The notes below the pieces were generated by a model. That model saw only the letters and a program-made list of their open reading frames with translations. It ran no database searches and was not told where the DNA came from. Shown here one piece after another: positions 34,214 through 42,419 of a DNA stretch of 62,010 bases. The first letter of the stretch is position 1. Each line of letters starts with the position of its first letter. Source of the DNA: Gemmatimonadota bacterium (GTDB lineage: Bacteria > Gemmatimonadota > Gemmatimonadetes > Gemmatimonadales > GWC2-71-9); NCBI GenBank assembly GCA_020350425.1, contig CP070716.1, positions 1,350,995 through 1,413,004 on the forward strand, written 5' to 3'. The position numbers were made by a program, and so were the translations under genes.

Positions 34214-35469
34214 GGTTGCACCTCGATGATGTGATGGAGCATCGGGCGCCTCAGTCGGGTCTGGATCTCGTGTGCCGCGGCGTGCAGTGCACGGCGGCGA
34301 CCGGCCCGGGCCGCTGCGCTGGCGTCACGTGCGAAGAGCTGCAGCTCGTCGGTGCCACGGGCGAAGGCGGTGAACTCCACCGCCAGATGCTCGACCGCCC
34401 CGTTCGGCGGCGTTTGCTCGAGGCGCGCCACGAGCGGTGCCGCGATGTGATCGCGGTCGGCCGATGGATCCTTGAGCGTCGCGCCGATCATCCAGGAGGC
34501 GCCGTGCTCCAGGGCCGCCCGCACCCGTACCACGTGTACCCGCCACCCGGTGCGCCGTGGATGCTTGAGAGCGCGCTCGATGAGCTTGCCCAGTGCGTGA
34601 ACCAGCATTGCGCGGTCGCCGACCGGTGCGGGGAAGTCGATGGCGGCGACGATCGGCTCGGGGCGTTCCTGTCCGGTGACCGGGTCGTCGGCATTGCCGG
34701 CGGCGAGCTGCCACGCACGGCTGCCCTCGCGGCCGAACTGGGAGGTGAGCGCCGCTTCGGGGAGGCGCGCGACGTCGGCCAGCTTCTTGATCCCCAGTTG
34801 CCACAGTCGGCGATGCGTATCGGGCGAGACGGGAAGCACGGCAACGGGCTGGCCTGCGAGGAACGCGCGGCGCTCGCCGTTGGCGACGATCACGGCGTCG
34901 CCCGGCTTGGCCCGGGTGGCCGCGACCCAGGAGACGAACTTGCCCTTCCCCCAGCCAAGCCGGGCCACCTCCGCCCAGCCCCGCCGCCTGCGGTGAGGGG
35001 GGAATGGGGAAGCGGGGAGGGTACGACCGTTCGGCGTCCGTCGCTTCGCTCTGGTACCGCTTCTCGGACCCGCAACCGTCCTAGTGATCACCTCCACCAC
35101 CCTCCCCGGCTTCCCGTACAATCCCTCCAGGCCATCCACCCCGATGAACACCCGTCCCAGCTCCGCCGGCTCGATCACCGGACTCACATCACCCAACGCG
35201 AGCAGCAGGCGGGCGAACTGCTCGTCGTAGTAGACGGGGTCCGGCTCGCACAGGGTGAGTGAGGGGCAGAGACCGATGGCTTGGCTCACGGTCATCCCCG
35301 CCCGCACGCCCATGCGTCGCGCAGTGGGCGCGACCTGCCACAGCCGGCGGGCGTCGTCGGGCGAGAGCAGAGCGGCAGGCTGCCCGGCGAGCCCGGGCCG
35401 GCGACGCTCCTCGCACCGCAGGGGGAAGAGCGGGATCCAGAGGCACACGGCCACGTCGCTGCTCAGCAT
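34162..35469 (-). CDS. imuB: ImuB-type inactive Y-family polymerase
   Basis: 435 aa. The Y-family fold is recognisable: helix-hairpin-helix region LWQLGIKKLADVARLPEAALTSQFG, little-finger part GDRAMLVHALGKLIERAL. However, the catalytic acids are gone: the usual DxDxFFASVE near the N-terminus reads CLWIPLFPLRCEE, and the SxDE motif reads AELGRVFIGVDG. That is the ImuB signature of a non-catalytic adaptor linking DnaE2 to the beta clamp. A basic, low-complexity insert (RSGTRAKRRTPNGRT) lies near residue 140. It overlaps the radical SAM gene by 7 bp. Confidence 0.9.
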   Translation of the reverse strand: MLSSDVAVCLWIPLFPLRCEERRRPGLAGQPAALLSPDDARRLWQVAPTARRMGVRAGMTVSQAIGLCPSLTLCEPDPVYYDEQFARLLLALGDVSPVIEPAELGRVFIGVDGLEGLYGKPGRVVEVITRTVAGPRSGTRAKRRTPNGRTLPASPFPPHRRRRGWAEVARLGWGKGKFVSWVAATRAKPGDAVIVANGERRAFLAGQPVAVLPVSPDTHRRLWQLGIKKLADVARLPEAALTSQFGREGSRAWQLAAGNADDPVTGQERPEPIVAAIDFPAPVGDRAMLVHALGKLIERALKHPRRTGWRVHVVRVRAALEHGASWMIGATLKDPSADRDHIAAPLVARLEQTPPNGAVEHLAVEFTAFARGTDELQLFARDASAAARAGRRRALHAAAHEIQTRLRRPMLHHIIEVQPWSRIPERRYALIDFEL

Positions 35470-36566
35470 CGCTCGAATCCTCCGTCCTCTTCGCCCGGCC
35501 AGTTGGCGAACAGGTTGAGCTGCGCTGCCCGCGCGGCGTGGTGTGTCGCCTCCTCCTCTCCCTCAGCGGCGGATTCGGGAATGCCGTAGATCGACGCGAT
35601 CCGGTGGAACCGCTGCCTGAGTGCGGTGACGTACTCCTCCGGCGCGTTCCAGGTACTCCCGTAGGCGGTGCGGTACCGCGAGGCGAGGTCGGGGTAGTGC
35701 CGCTCCACCAGGGGGAGGAAGCGGCGCTGCACGTCGGGATAGAGCCTGAGCGGGATGGGAACGACGAACTGCGCCCCCGCCGCCTTGGCGGCCCGCATGA
35801 GGGCGTCGATCTGCGGCACGGTGTCGGTGATCCCGGGAAGGATCGGCGCCACGATGAGCCCGGCACGGATGCCCGCCCCGCTCAGCCGCTCGAGCGCCCT
35901 GAGCCTGGCGTGCGGCATGGGCGAGCGCGCCTCGAAGATCTTGATCACCCGCACGTCGACGCACGTGAGGGAGACGTACACCGAGAGCCAGTGCCGGCGC
36001 GCCAGGTCACGCAGGATGTCGATATCGCGGGTGACCAGCGGACTCTTGCTGATGATGCCGATGCGAAAGCCCCGCTCGCCCCGCAGGCGGGCCAGGACCG
36101 TACGGGTCACCTGGTACTGGCGCTCGGCCGGCTGGTAGGGATCGGTGCCGCTGCCGACGACAATGCTCTGCGGGCCGTCGAGCGTGGTGCGGCGTCTGAC
36201 ACGGTTGAGGTCGCGGTCGAGCGCGGAGAGTACGGCGTCACGCGACTTCACGAAAATGCGGTGCTCGAACGGCTCCAATCCGCGCGGGTGTTGCAGGTCG
36301 GCGAACTCCACGTCGGTGATGCGGCCGTCGTCGTGCGCCCGCTCGACCACGTAGCGGTGCGCGTAGCGGGCGTAGCAGTAGGTGCACCCGAACTCGCAGC
36401 CGACGTAGGGATTGAGGGACCAGAACCCCATGCGGGTGGATTCGGGGGAGTTGATGACCGACCTGGGCGGGAGCTCGACGAACTTGGTGCCGCGCCGCCG
36501 CCGGTCGAGTACCGGCAGCGCCCCGCCGTTCCCCTTCGTGGCGCGGTGGCTTCCCGTTCCCCTCAT
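35463..36566 (-). CDS. Rv2578c-type radical SAM protein
   Basis: 367 aa from the ATG at 36566, which has GGAGGT 7 nt before it and shares an A with the stop of the zinc-ribbon gene (TGATG). The iron-sulfur motif CEFGCTYCYAR (C-x3-C-x2-C) sits near residue 60, followed by a TIM-barrel body (SIVVGSGTDPYQPAERQYQVTR, RIGIISKSPLVTRDIDIL). It resembles the SplB-like Rv2578c family. The reaction is unknown. Its place at the head of an imuB-dnaE2 operon suggests a DNA-repair or nucleic-acid-modifying role, which is inference. Confidence 0.88.
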   Translation of the reverse strand: MRGTGSHRATKGNGGALPVLDRRRRGTKFVELPPRSVINSPESTRMGFWSLNPYVGCEFGCTYCYARYAHRYVVERAHDDGRITDVEFADLQHPRGLEPFEHRIFVKSRDAVLSALDRDLNRVRRRTTLDGPQSIVVGSGTDPYQPAERQYQVTRTVLARLRGERGFRIGIISKSPLVTRDIDILRDLARRHWLSVYVSLTCVDVRVIKIFEARSPMPHARLRALERLSGAGIRAGLIVAPILPGITDTVPQIDALMRAAKAAGAQFVVPIPLRLYPDVQRRFLPLVERHYPDLASRYRTAYGSTWNAPEEYVTALRQRFHRIASIYGIPESAAEGEEEATHHAARAAQLNLFANWPGEEDGGFERC

Positions 36567-36736
36567 CACCCACACCTCCCCCACCCGCAAGAGGGGCAGA
36601 ACTCGCATCCCGAGGCGTGGACCAGCGGCATCTCGCACTCCGGGCAGGGGGCGCCCTGCGCCTGTGCTGTAACCCCTTGGAAAACAATAGTTTGACAAGG
36701 GCGGCAGGAGGACGTTTTCGGCGTTTGTTCGGTCAT
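36566..36736 (-). CDS. 56-residue zinc-ribbon protein
   Basis: MTEQTPKTSSCRPC opens the protein; a zinc ribbon follows with Cys31/Cys34 (CPEC) and Cys47/Cys50 (CPSC), then GWGRCG at the end. The pattern resembles the C-terminal ribbons of some ribonucleotide reductases and radical SAM partners. Start ATG at 36736; the frame is open upstream, but that part overlaps a good promoter. The stop and the radical SAM start overlap as TGATG, so the two are co-translated and probably work together. Confidence 0.72.
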   Translation of the reverse strand: MTEQTPKTSSCRPCQTIVFQGVTAQAQGAPCPECEMPLVHASGCEFCPSCGWGRCG

Positions 36737-36746
36737 GGGGATACCG

Positions 36747-36774
36747 AATATAACCCGAAAGCGGGCTGGAGCAA
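36747..36774 (-). promoter_or_regulatory. Promoter of the zinc ribbon-radical SAM-imuB-dnaE2 operon
   Basis: Leftward: TTGCTC (complement of 36769-36774), 16 bases, TATATT (complement of 36747-36752), then 10 bases to the ATG at 36736. Transcription would start within a few bases of the ATG, so the message may be leaderless. The spacer contains CCCG-AAAG-CGGG (36754-36765), a small inverted repeat that could bind a repressor. I could not identify a clear LexA box. Confidence 0.5.
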
Positions 36775-36970
36775 GGGGGCCCTTCCCCCCTCCCAAACAG
36801 CTCGGGGAACGGCACCCGATCCAGCCCTTTGAGCACACCCGTGGCGCCCACCGCTGGGGCAAGAGCGAGGGCAGATTCCCACTTGCCCCACCGCCACCCA
36901 TTCGTGACATTCCCACCCGATTTGCCGGCAGGCGGTTCCAGACCTCGAACCCCCACGGTCGAGCGTTCAC

Positions 36971-38143
36971 TTGAGTCCCATTGTACCGCCACTTCCGAAG
37001 ACCCTCACCGCCGTCGTCTCCCATCCATTGACGCGCGCCGTTGCCGTGCTGGCACTGCTGTTCGTGTTCCTGCTCGGCGTGAACGGCTTAGGCGACGGGT
37101 TCAAGTCATTGGGGCGGGACGCGCTCGAGGCGTTCTTTGCGGCGACCGAGAACCCCTTCATGGGGCTCATCGTCGGCATCCTGGCCACCACCCTGGTGCA
37201 GAGCTCCTCGGTCACGACGTCGCTCATCGTGGGGCTCGTGGCCGCGCCCGAGAACCCGCTGCCCATTGCGAACGCCGTGCCGATGGTCATGGGAGCGAAC
37301 ATCGGCACCACCGTGACCAACACCCTGGTCTCGCTCGCCTACATGGGGCGGAGGGAGGAGTTTCACCGCGCCTTCGCCGTCGCCACCTGCCACGACTTCT
37401 TCAACTACATGGCGGTGGTGCTGCTGCTGCCGCTCGAGATGCTGACCGGCTACTTGCAGAAGGCTGCCACGAGCCTCGCCCATCTCCTGACGGGGATGAG
37501 CGGCGTGAAGTACGACAGCCCGATCAAGGGGGCGCTCAAGGGGGCGTTCCAGCCGATCAAGGACGTCGTGCATGCGCTCACCGACTCGCCACGGTTCCAG
37601 GCGATCATCCTGATCCTGGTGTCGGGGGTCCTCATCTACGTCGCCCTCATGCTGCTCGTGAGGGTCATGCGCCAGGCGATGTCCTCGCGGGTGGAAACGA
37701 TCGTGACCCGCGGCCTCCACCAGGCCCCGGTGTTCGCGATCCTGGTGGGGGTCCTGGTGACCGTCATGGTGCAGTCGAGCTCCATCACGACGTCGCTGCT
37801 GGTGCCACTGGCCGGGGCCGGCTTGATCACGCTGGCACAGGCCTTCCCCATCACGATCGGCGCCAACATCGGTACCACGATCACGGCGCTACTGGCCGCC
37901 CTGGCCGTGACCGGCCCGAACGCGGAGGCCGGCATCGTCATCGCGCTGGTGCACCTGCTGTTCAATATGAGTGCTACGCTGGTGATTTACCCGGCAAAGA
38001 GAATCCGGGGGATCCCGCTGAGGGCCGCTACACGGCTCGCCGACCTTGCGATCAGATCCCGTCGGTGGGCGTTCTTCTACGTCGTGCTCCTGTTTTACGG
38101 TCTGCCCACGGTGTTGATCGTACTGCACGAGCTTCTCGGGTAG
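36971..38143 (+). CDS. Na/Pi cotransporter family protein
   Basis: 390 aa with a TTG start and a weak ribosome-binding site; start uncertain. There are about nine membrane segments with the two inverted PNaS repeats, each containing QSSSVTTSL or QSSSITTSL and GANIGTT. These are the sodium and phosphate-binding signatures of NptA/PNaS proteins. There is no fused PhoU tail; instead a PhoU-like protein is encoded next. First gene of a four-gene phosphate block. Confidence 0.92.
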   Translation: MSPIVPPLPKTLTAVVSHPLTRAVAVLALLFVFLLGVNGLGDGFKSLGRDALEAFFAATENPFMGLIVGILATTLVQSSSVTTSLIVGLVAAPENPLPIANAVPMVMGANIGTTVTNTLVSLAYMGRREEFHRAFAVATCHDFFNYMAVVLLLPLEMLTGYLQKAATSLAHLLTGMSGVKYDSPIKGALKGAFQPIKDVVHALTDSPRFQAIILILVSGVLIYVALMLLVRVMRQAMSSRVETIVTRGLHQAPVFAILVGVLVTVMVQSSSITTSLLVPLAGAGLITLAQAFPITIGANIGTTITALLAALAVTGPNAEAGIVIALVHLLFNMSATLVIYPAKRIRGIPLRAATRLADLAIRSRRWAFFYVVLLFYGLPTVLIVLHELLG

Positions 38144-38158
38144 CCGCGGAGGCCGCCT

Positions 38159-38854
38159 ATGCTTCGTGAATTGCTCAGCCTGTTCCGTTCCGACACGCCG
38201 CTCGCAGCGATGGGGCAGAACTTCGCTCAGATGCTCGCCGTCGCCCACGACATGACGCTGAAGGCGGGCGAGATCTACTTCTCGGCGGAGCCAGCGGCGC
38301 CTGACGAGCGGACGCAGATCTACAAGAGCGACGTCCAGGTGAACAAGCTGCAGCGGACCATTCGCAAGCAGGTGATCGCCCATCTGTCGCTCGGCAAGGA
38401 TCCGCCGTCGCTGCCGTACTGCCTGCTGCTCATGAGCCTGGTGAAGGATGTCGAGCGGATGGGCGACTACGCCAAGAACCTGTCCGAGGTACGGGAGCTG
38501 CACCCGGCCCCGCTGCCGGACGACCAGATCCTCGCCGAGCTTCAGGAGATCCGGCGTGGCGTGGAAACCGCGTTCTCAGCCTCGGCCACGGTGTTTGAGA
38601 CTTCCGACCAGGAGCGGGCGATGATGCTCATACGTCAAGGACGGGACCTCACACACCGCTGCGACGCGCTCGTGGAGCGGGTGGCCCGCAGCAGCTATGG
38701 CGCGCGCTCGGCCACTGCCGTCGTGCTGGGCGCCAGGTTCTACAAGCGGATCGGTGCGCACGTGCTCAACGTGCTGTCGAGCGTCGTGATGCCGCTCCAC
38801 AAGCTGGATTACTACGACGAGAGATACTTGGGTACCGACGAGGACGACTCCTAG
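38159..38854 (+). CDS. PhoU-domain protein
   Basis: 231 aa, mostly helical. The central part is a PhoU bundle (YKSDVQVNKLQRTIRKQVIAHL, LLLMSLVKDVERMGDYAKNL with the E-R-x-x-D motif). The N-terminus (MLRELLSLFRSDTPLAAMG) is typical of the PhoU tails fused to Na/Pi cotransporters in other bacteria. Here the two are separate genes 15 bp apart, so it probably regulates the cotransporter upstream. Not the classical Pst-associated PhoU. Confidence 0.85.
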   Translation: MLRELLSLFRSDTPLAAMGQNFAQMLAVAHDMTLKAGEIYFSAEPAAPDERTQIYKSDVQVNKLQRTIRKQVIAHLSLGKDPPSLPYCLLLMSLVKDVERMGDYAKNLSEVRELHPAPLPDDQILAELQEIRRGVETAFSASATVFETSDQERAMMLIRQGRDLTHRCDALVERVARSSYGARSATAVVLGARFYKRIGAHVLNVLSSVVMPLHKLDYYDERYLGTDEDDS

Positions 38855-38871
38855 CCGTCGAGAGGACGTTT

Positions 38872-39486
38872 GTGAGGCTGCTGCCGAGACAAGAAGAGTT
38901 CTTCGACCTGTTCGTCGAAGTAGCGACGCGGTCGCACGAGGCCGCCAAGCACATGCTCGAGCTTTTTACCGGCCCACTCGACCGGAGAGAGTACCACGTT
39001 GATGCGATCAAGCGGCTCGAGCATGAGGCCGACGAGGTCACTCACGAGGTCGTCCGCCGACTGGACCGCACCTTCATCACCCCGATCGACCGCGAAGACA
39101 TCCACCTGCTCGCCTCCGATCTGGACGACGTCGTAGATCGCATCGATAGCACGGTGCGGCGTGCGCAGATATTCCGGGTGGGCGCGACGCAGGAGGGGAT
39201 CAAGGAACTCTGTGAACTGATCGTGCAGATCACCGCCGAAATGGCGAAGGCCGTGGAGAAATTGCGCGGGCGGGACGACGTGATCAAGCACTGCATCGAG
39301 GCCAAGCGGCTCGAGGAAGAAGGTGACGCCGTCTACCACACCATGCTCGGCCGAATGTTCGAGCGGGAGAGCGACCCCATCGTCATCATCAAGTGGAAGG
39401 AGATGTTCGACAATCTCGAGGCGGCGCTCGATGACTGCGAGGACGTGGCCAACGATCTTCAGTCGATCGTCCTCAAGAACGCTTGA
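38872..39486 (+). CDS. DUF47 (PhoU-like) Pit accessory protein
   Basis: 204 aa, all helical, N-terminus LLPRQEEFFDLFVEVATRSHEAAKHMLELF as in the YkaA/DUF47 family. Acidic clusters (EHEADEVTHEV, DREDIHLLASDLDDVVDRID) are the likely metal-phosphate sites. These proteins are nearly always encoded next to pit and are thought to control the transporter. The stop overlaps the pit start as TGATG, which supports that here. Confidence 0.93.
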   Translation: MRLLPRQEEFFDLFVEVATRSHEAAKHMLELFTGPLDRREYHVDAIKRLEHEADEVTHEVVRRLDRTFITPIDREDIHLLASDLDDVVDRIDSTVRRAQIFRVGATQEGIKELCELIVQITAEMAKAVEKLRGRDDVIKHCIEAKRLEEEGDAVYHTMLGRMFERESDPIVIIKWKEMFDNLEAALDDCEDVANDLQSIVLKNA

Positions 39487-40520
39487 TGCTCGAGTCCCTC
39501 TGGTTCGTCCTGGCGATCGTCGGGATCGCCCTCATCTTCGACTTCATCAACGGATTTCACGACAGCGCCAACAGCATCGCCACCATCGTCTCGACGCGGG
39601 TCCTCCCCCCCTCCCTGGCCGTTGCCTGGGCAGCGTTCTTCAACTTCGTGGCGGCCTTCGGGTTCGGGACCGCCGTCGCCAAGACCGTCGGCAGCGGCCT
39701 GATCGACATCTCCATCGTGGATCCGCTGGTGATCCTGGCCGGGCTCCTCGGCGCGATCGCGTGGGACATCGTCACCTGGTATTATGGCATCCCGTCGAGC
39801 TCGTCTCACGCCCTGATCGGCGGCTACGGCGGAGCGGCGGTGGCGAAGGCAGGAATCAATGCGCTGATCCTGGGCGGGTGGGTGAAGCCGCTGCTCTTTA
39901 TCCTCGTGGCTCCGCTGCTCGGGATGTTGTTGGGGCTCGCGCTGATGGTGGCCACGGCATGGTCCTTTCGCCGAGCCAGGCCACGCTCCGTGGACAAGTA
40001 CTTTCGCCGGCTTCAGCTCGTCTCAGCGGCGGCCTACAGCCTGAGCCACGGGACCAACGATGCCCAGAAGACGATGGGGATCATCGTAGGCCTGCTGGTG
40101 TCGTCGCAGCACCTTTTTCGTGAGTTCCCCATCCAGGCTTTTCACCTGACCGACGCGACACAGATCCCCACCTGGGTGATTCTCTCCGCGCACGCGGCAA
40201 TCGCGGCTGGGACTGCAGCTGGCGGCTGGCGCATCGTGAAGACGATGGGATCGCGCCTCACCAAGCTCAAACCGGTGCATGGATTCTGCGCAGAGACCGG
40301 CGGCGCGATGTCGGTCTTTTTGGCTTCCGCCATGGGTATTCCCGTCAGCACCACGCACGTGATCACTGGCGCGATCGTCGGGGTGGGATCGGCTCAGCGG
40401 GTGTCCGCAGTGCGGTGGGGACTCGCGGGACGGATCATTTGGGCGTGGATTCTGACGATCCCGGCGTCGGCGGGCATAGGCGGGATCGTCTATCTCGGCC
40501 TGCACATCGTGATTCGCTAA
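39486..40520 (+). CDS. pit: PiT family inorganic phosphate transporter
   Basis: 344 aa from the ATG at 39486. It has 10 or so membrane segments and both PiT signature motifs: FDFINGFHDSANSIATIV near the N-terminus and YSLSHGTNDAQKTMG in the middle, plus GIPVSTTHVITGAIVG. It takes up metal-phosphate by proton symport. It is co-translated with DUF47. The stop shares TAA/CTA bases with the convergent kinase-like gene. Confidence 0.95.
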   Translation: MLESLWFVLAIVGIALIFDFINGFHDSANSIATIVSTRVLPPSLAVAWAAFFNFVAAFGFGTAVAKTVGSGLIDISIVDPLVILAGLLGAIAWDIVTWYYGIPSSSSHALIGGYGGAAVAKAGINALILGGWVKPLLFILVAPLLGMLLGLALMVATAWSFRRARPRSVDKYFRRLQLVSAAAYSLSHGTNDAQKTMGIIVGLLVSSQHLFREFPIQAFHLTDATQIPTWVILSAHAAIAAGTAAGGWRIVKTMGSRLTKLKPVHGFCAETGGAMSVFLASAMGIPVSTTHVITGAIVGVGSAQRVSAVRWGLAGRIIWAWILTIPASAGIGGIVYLGLHIVIR

Positions 40521-41254
40521 CCGGTGTCGGAGGATCGGGCGCCGCGGGCATCTCCTCGGGCCGGTGGCTCGGAGCCCTCTCGCTCTCGTGCCGCACTCAG
40601 GTCCACCATCTCGACCGAACCGGCGTACGACTTCACCGGCGCGTCGGCGAGACGGGTGATCTTGCGAACGCTCGCGGCCACCCGCATGGCTGCTGCGTGG
40701 ATATTCTCGGCAGACAGCTTCTGTTCCTCGGTCAGGTCGGGTTCGCTCTCCGACAGGAGCTGGCTCTCCGTCACGATGGCAGTGAGCCCATTGTTGATCT
40801 CGTGCCGCACCATGACGGCGAACTGCCCGATGGCCGCCATCCGCTCGTTCGACAGAGTGCGCTGGTAGAACCCGTGCAGCTGCTCCGAGAGCCAGCCGAC
40901 GCTGATCGCCAGGGCGCCGTACGCCACGTAAATGGGAACCGTGATGCGCCAATCGTCGGGTGTGAAGTTCAGCGCGACGACGAGCTGCACCACTACGAAG
41001 AGGGCAGTCCCGAGGATGAGCGCCACGAAGGCGCCCCTGAGACCGTAGTGGAGCGAGAGAAAGAACGCCGGCGCGAGGGTAATGAGCCACACCAGTTCGT
41101 CCGTGAGTCCCGGATCCTCCGGGAGGACGACCTGAATGACCACAGGCATCACGAATGCGGCGGCCGAGTAGATCCAGAACCGCGGCGAGAGCGGCGGTCG
41201 GTGTGCCATCGGCTCGAGGCCGGTGACGTCGATGAGCCAGCGGCGAAAGGACAT
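40517..41254 (-). CDS. Membrane histidine-kinase-like protein without an ATPase domain
   Basis: 245 aa. Four or five membrane segments (residues about 27-122) are followed by a HisKA-type dimerisation helix with the phospho-acceptor His151 in MVRHEINNGLTAI. The second helix ends near residue 205, and the chain stops at 245 with an Arg/Ser/Gly-rich tail. There is no HATPase_c domain (no N, G1, F or G2 box), and downstream DNA is the oppositely directed pit gene, so this is not a simple frameshift. It may be phosphorylated by another kinase or act as a decoy. Convergent with the phosphate block. Confidence 0.75.
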   Translation of the reverse strand: MSFRRWLIDVTGLEPMAHRPPLSPRFWIYSAAAFVMPVVIQVVLPEDPGLTDELVWLITLAPAFFLSLHYGLRGAFVALILGTALFVVVQLVVALNFTPDDWRITVPIYVAYGALAISVGWLSEQLHGFYQRTLSNERMAAIGQFAVMVRHEINNGLTAIVTESQLLSESEPDLTEEQKLSAENIHAAAMRVAASVRKITRLADAPVKSYAGSVEMVDLSAAREREGSEPPARGDARGARSSDTG

Positions 41255-41330
41255 CAGAATGCCCCTGAGAGGGTGAGGATGCGGCTGCTCTGAACATGAG
41301 AGATCTGGGTGGGACGGGAAAGGCGGCTCG

Positions 41331-41855
41331 TCACGACTGCCCTTTCAGGGCGCGTACCTGCTCCAGGCCGACGTCGCGCACGATCGGCGGAGGCCACGCG
41401 GCCTGCGCCACCTGGAGGTCGATGAGGGAGCGCTCGTTCCGGATCCGCTTCGCGGTGGCGGCATCGACGATCCCCGACCGCCTGGCCGCGCTGAGCTCAT
41501 CCTCGTCCAGCCACCGTGCCTCGCCGCCCACCGGCTGCCACAGGTCCAGGAAGAGGTCCCGGCCCACCCACCGGTCGTCGTCGATCTCCACTGGCATACA
41601 TAGATTGGTGTAGAAGCCCGTGAGAGATCCGTCACACAGGTGGAACCGGGCGACGTCGTGCCACTTCGCCGGGAAGACATACCACACGGCCGGCGCTCCG
41701 CGCTCGAGCATCGTGTGGCCGGCCACCTCGAGGTCGGGCCCTGCGTACTCTTGGAGCAGCACCTTGGCGTCGGGCCGGTCCAACACCAGCCACTCCTCGT
41801 AGACCTGGACCGGCTTTCCCGGCCGGCGGTACTCGTAGCGGATCAGTCTGGTCAT
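41331..41855 (-). CDS. DUF402 domain protein
   Basis: 174 aa. The DUF402 core is visible as WLVLDRPDAKVLLQEYAG, VWYVFPAKWHDVARFHLCDGSLTGFYTNLCMPVEID and DLFLDLWQPVGG..WLDEDEL. Members of this fold include nucleoside di/triphosphate hydrolases and RNA-associated proteins; the D-D/E pattern for metal binding (DDRW, DLFLDLW, DEDE) is present. Substrate unknown. It stands alone, divergent from a small membrane protein. Confidence 0.87.
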   Translation of the reverse strand: MTRLIRYEYRRPGKPVQVYEEWLVLDRPDAKVLLQEYAGPDLEVAGHTMLERGAPAVWYVFPAKWHDVARFHLCDGSLTGFYTNLCMPVEIDDDRWVGRDLFLDLWQPVGGEARWLDEDELSAARRSGIVDAATAKRIRNERSLIDLQVAQAAWPPPIVRDVGLEQVRALKGQS

Positions 41856-41932
41856 GCCTCCCCCTCCCGTGCCCTGCGCCCGACCTGCCTTCTGCTGCAG
41901 AAGGTAGTGGATCGGCTATATTCACGGCACTC

Positions 41933-42352
41933 ATGACGACCGTGCGAAACAGGATGGCGCTCGCCATATCCGCGCTGCTCGCGCTGGGCGCGGTCGCGAC
42001 GGTCGCCATGACCGTGTACCTGACGCGGGTGATGGTCGGCAATATGCCCGACGCGAATGTGGGTGACGTCGTGCTCGGGCTCGTGCCGCCGACCTTGGCC
42101 GGCCTCGTCCCCTACGGCCTGATGGCCGTGACGCACCGTCGCCTCGGGGGCGGCATACTGCCGGACACGGTACTGCTCATCGGTGCCGTGGGACTGGTCG
42201 TCTTCGCCGCCTGGGCCTACTTCCCGATGTACGGTGGCACGCCGGGACATGGAAGCTACAGCTTCTATCTCGTGCCGGTCTTCCAGTGCATCGCGGTGGC
42301 CGTGATCGCCGCCATCGCCTGGGCGGCGCGCCAGATCGAGGGCGCCGGCTGA
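41933..42352 (+). CDS. Small four-helix membrane protein
   Basis: 139 aa with four hydrophobic segments: LAISALLALGAVATVAMTVYL, VVLGLVPPTLAGLVPYGLMA, TVLLIGAVGLVVFAAWAYF and YLVPVFQCIAVAVIAAIAWA. A short PMYGGTPGHGS loop lies between the last two. No family recognised. It precedes a small exported protein on the same strand by 67 bp. Confidence 0.75.
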   Translation: MTTVRNRMALAISALLALGAVATVAMTVYLTRVMVGNMPDANVGDVVLGLVPPTLAGLVPYGLMAVTHRRLGGGILPDTVLLIGAVGLVVFAAWAYFPMYGGTPGHGSYSFYLVPVFQCIAVAVIAAIAWAARQIEGAG

Positions 42353-42419
42353 GCCCGACTGCTTGCGCCGACCAGTCGTGCGGATAGGTTCACTCGTCCC
42401 GCAGAACTGGAGGCGCAAG

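Noticed and set aside
36737-37024. Upstream extension of the zinc-ribbon and radical SAM frames
   Set aside because: It covers the promoter, and the residues are low-complexity Gly/Arg/Pro; the ATG starts at 36736 and 36566 fit overlaps and ribosome sites.
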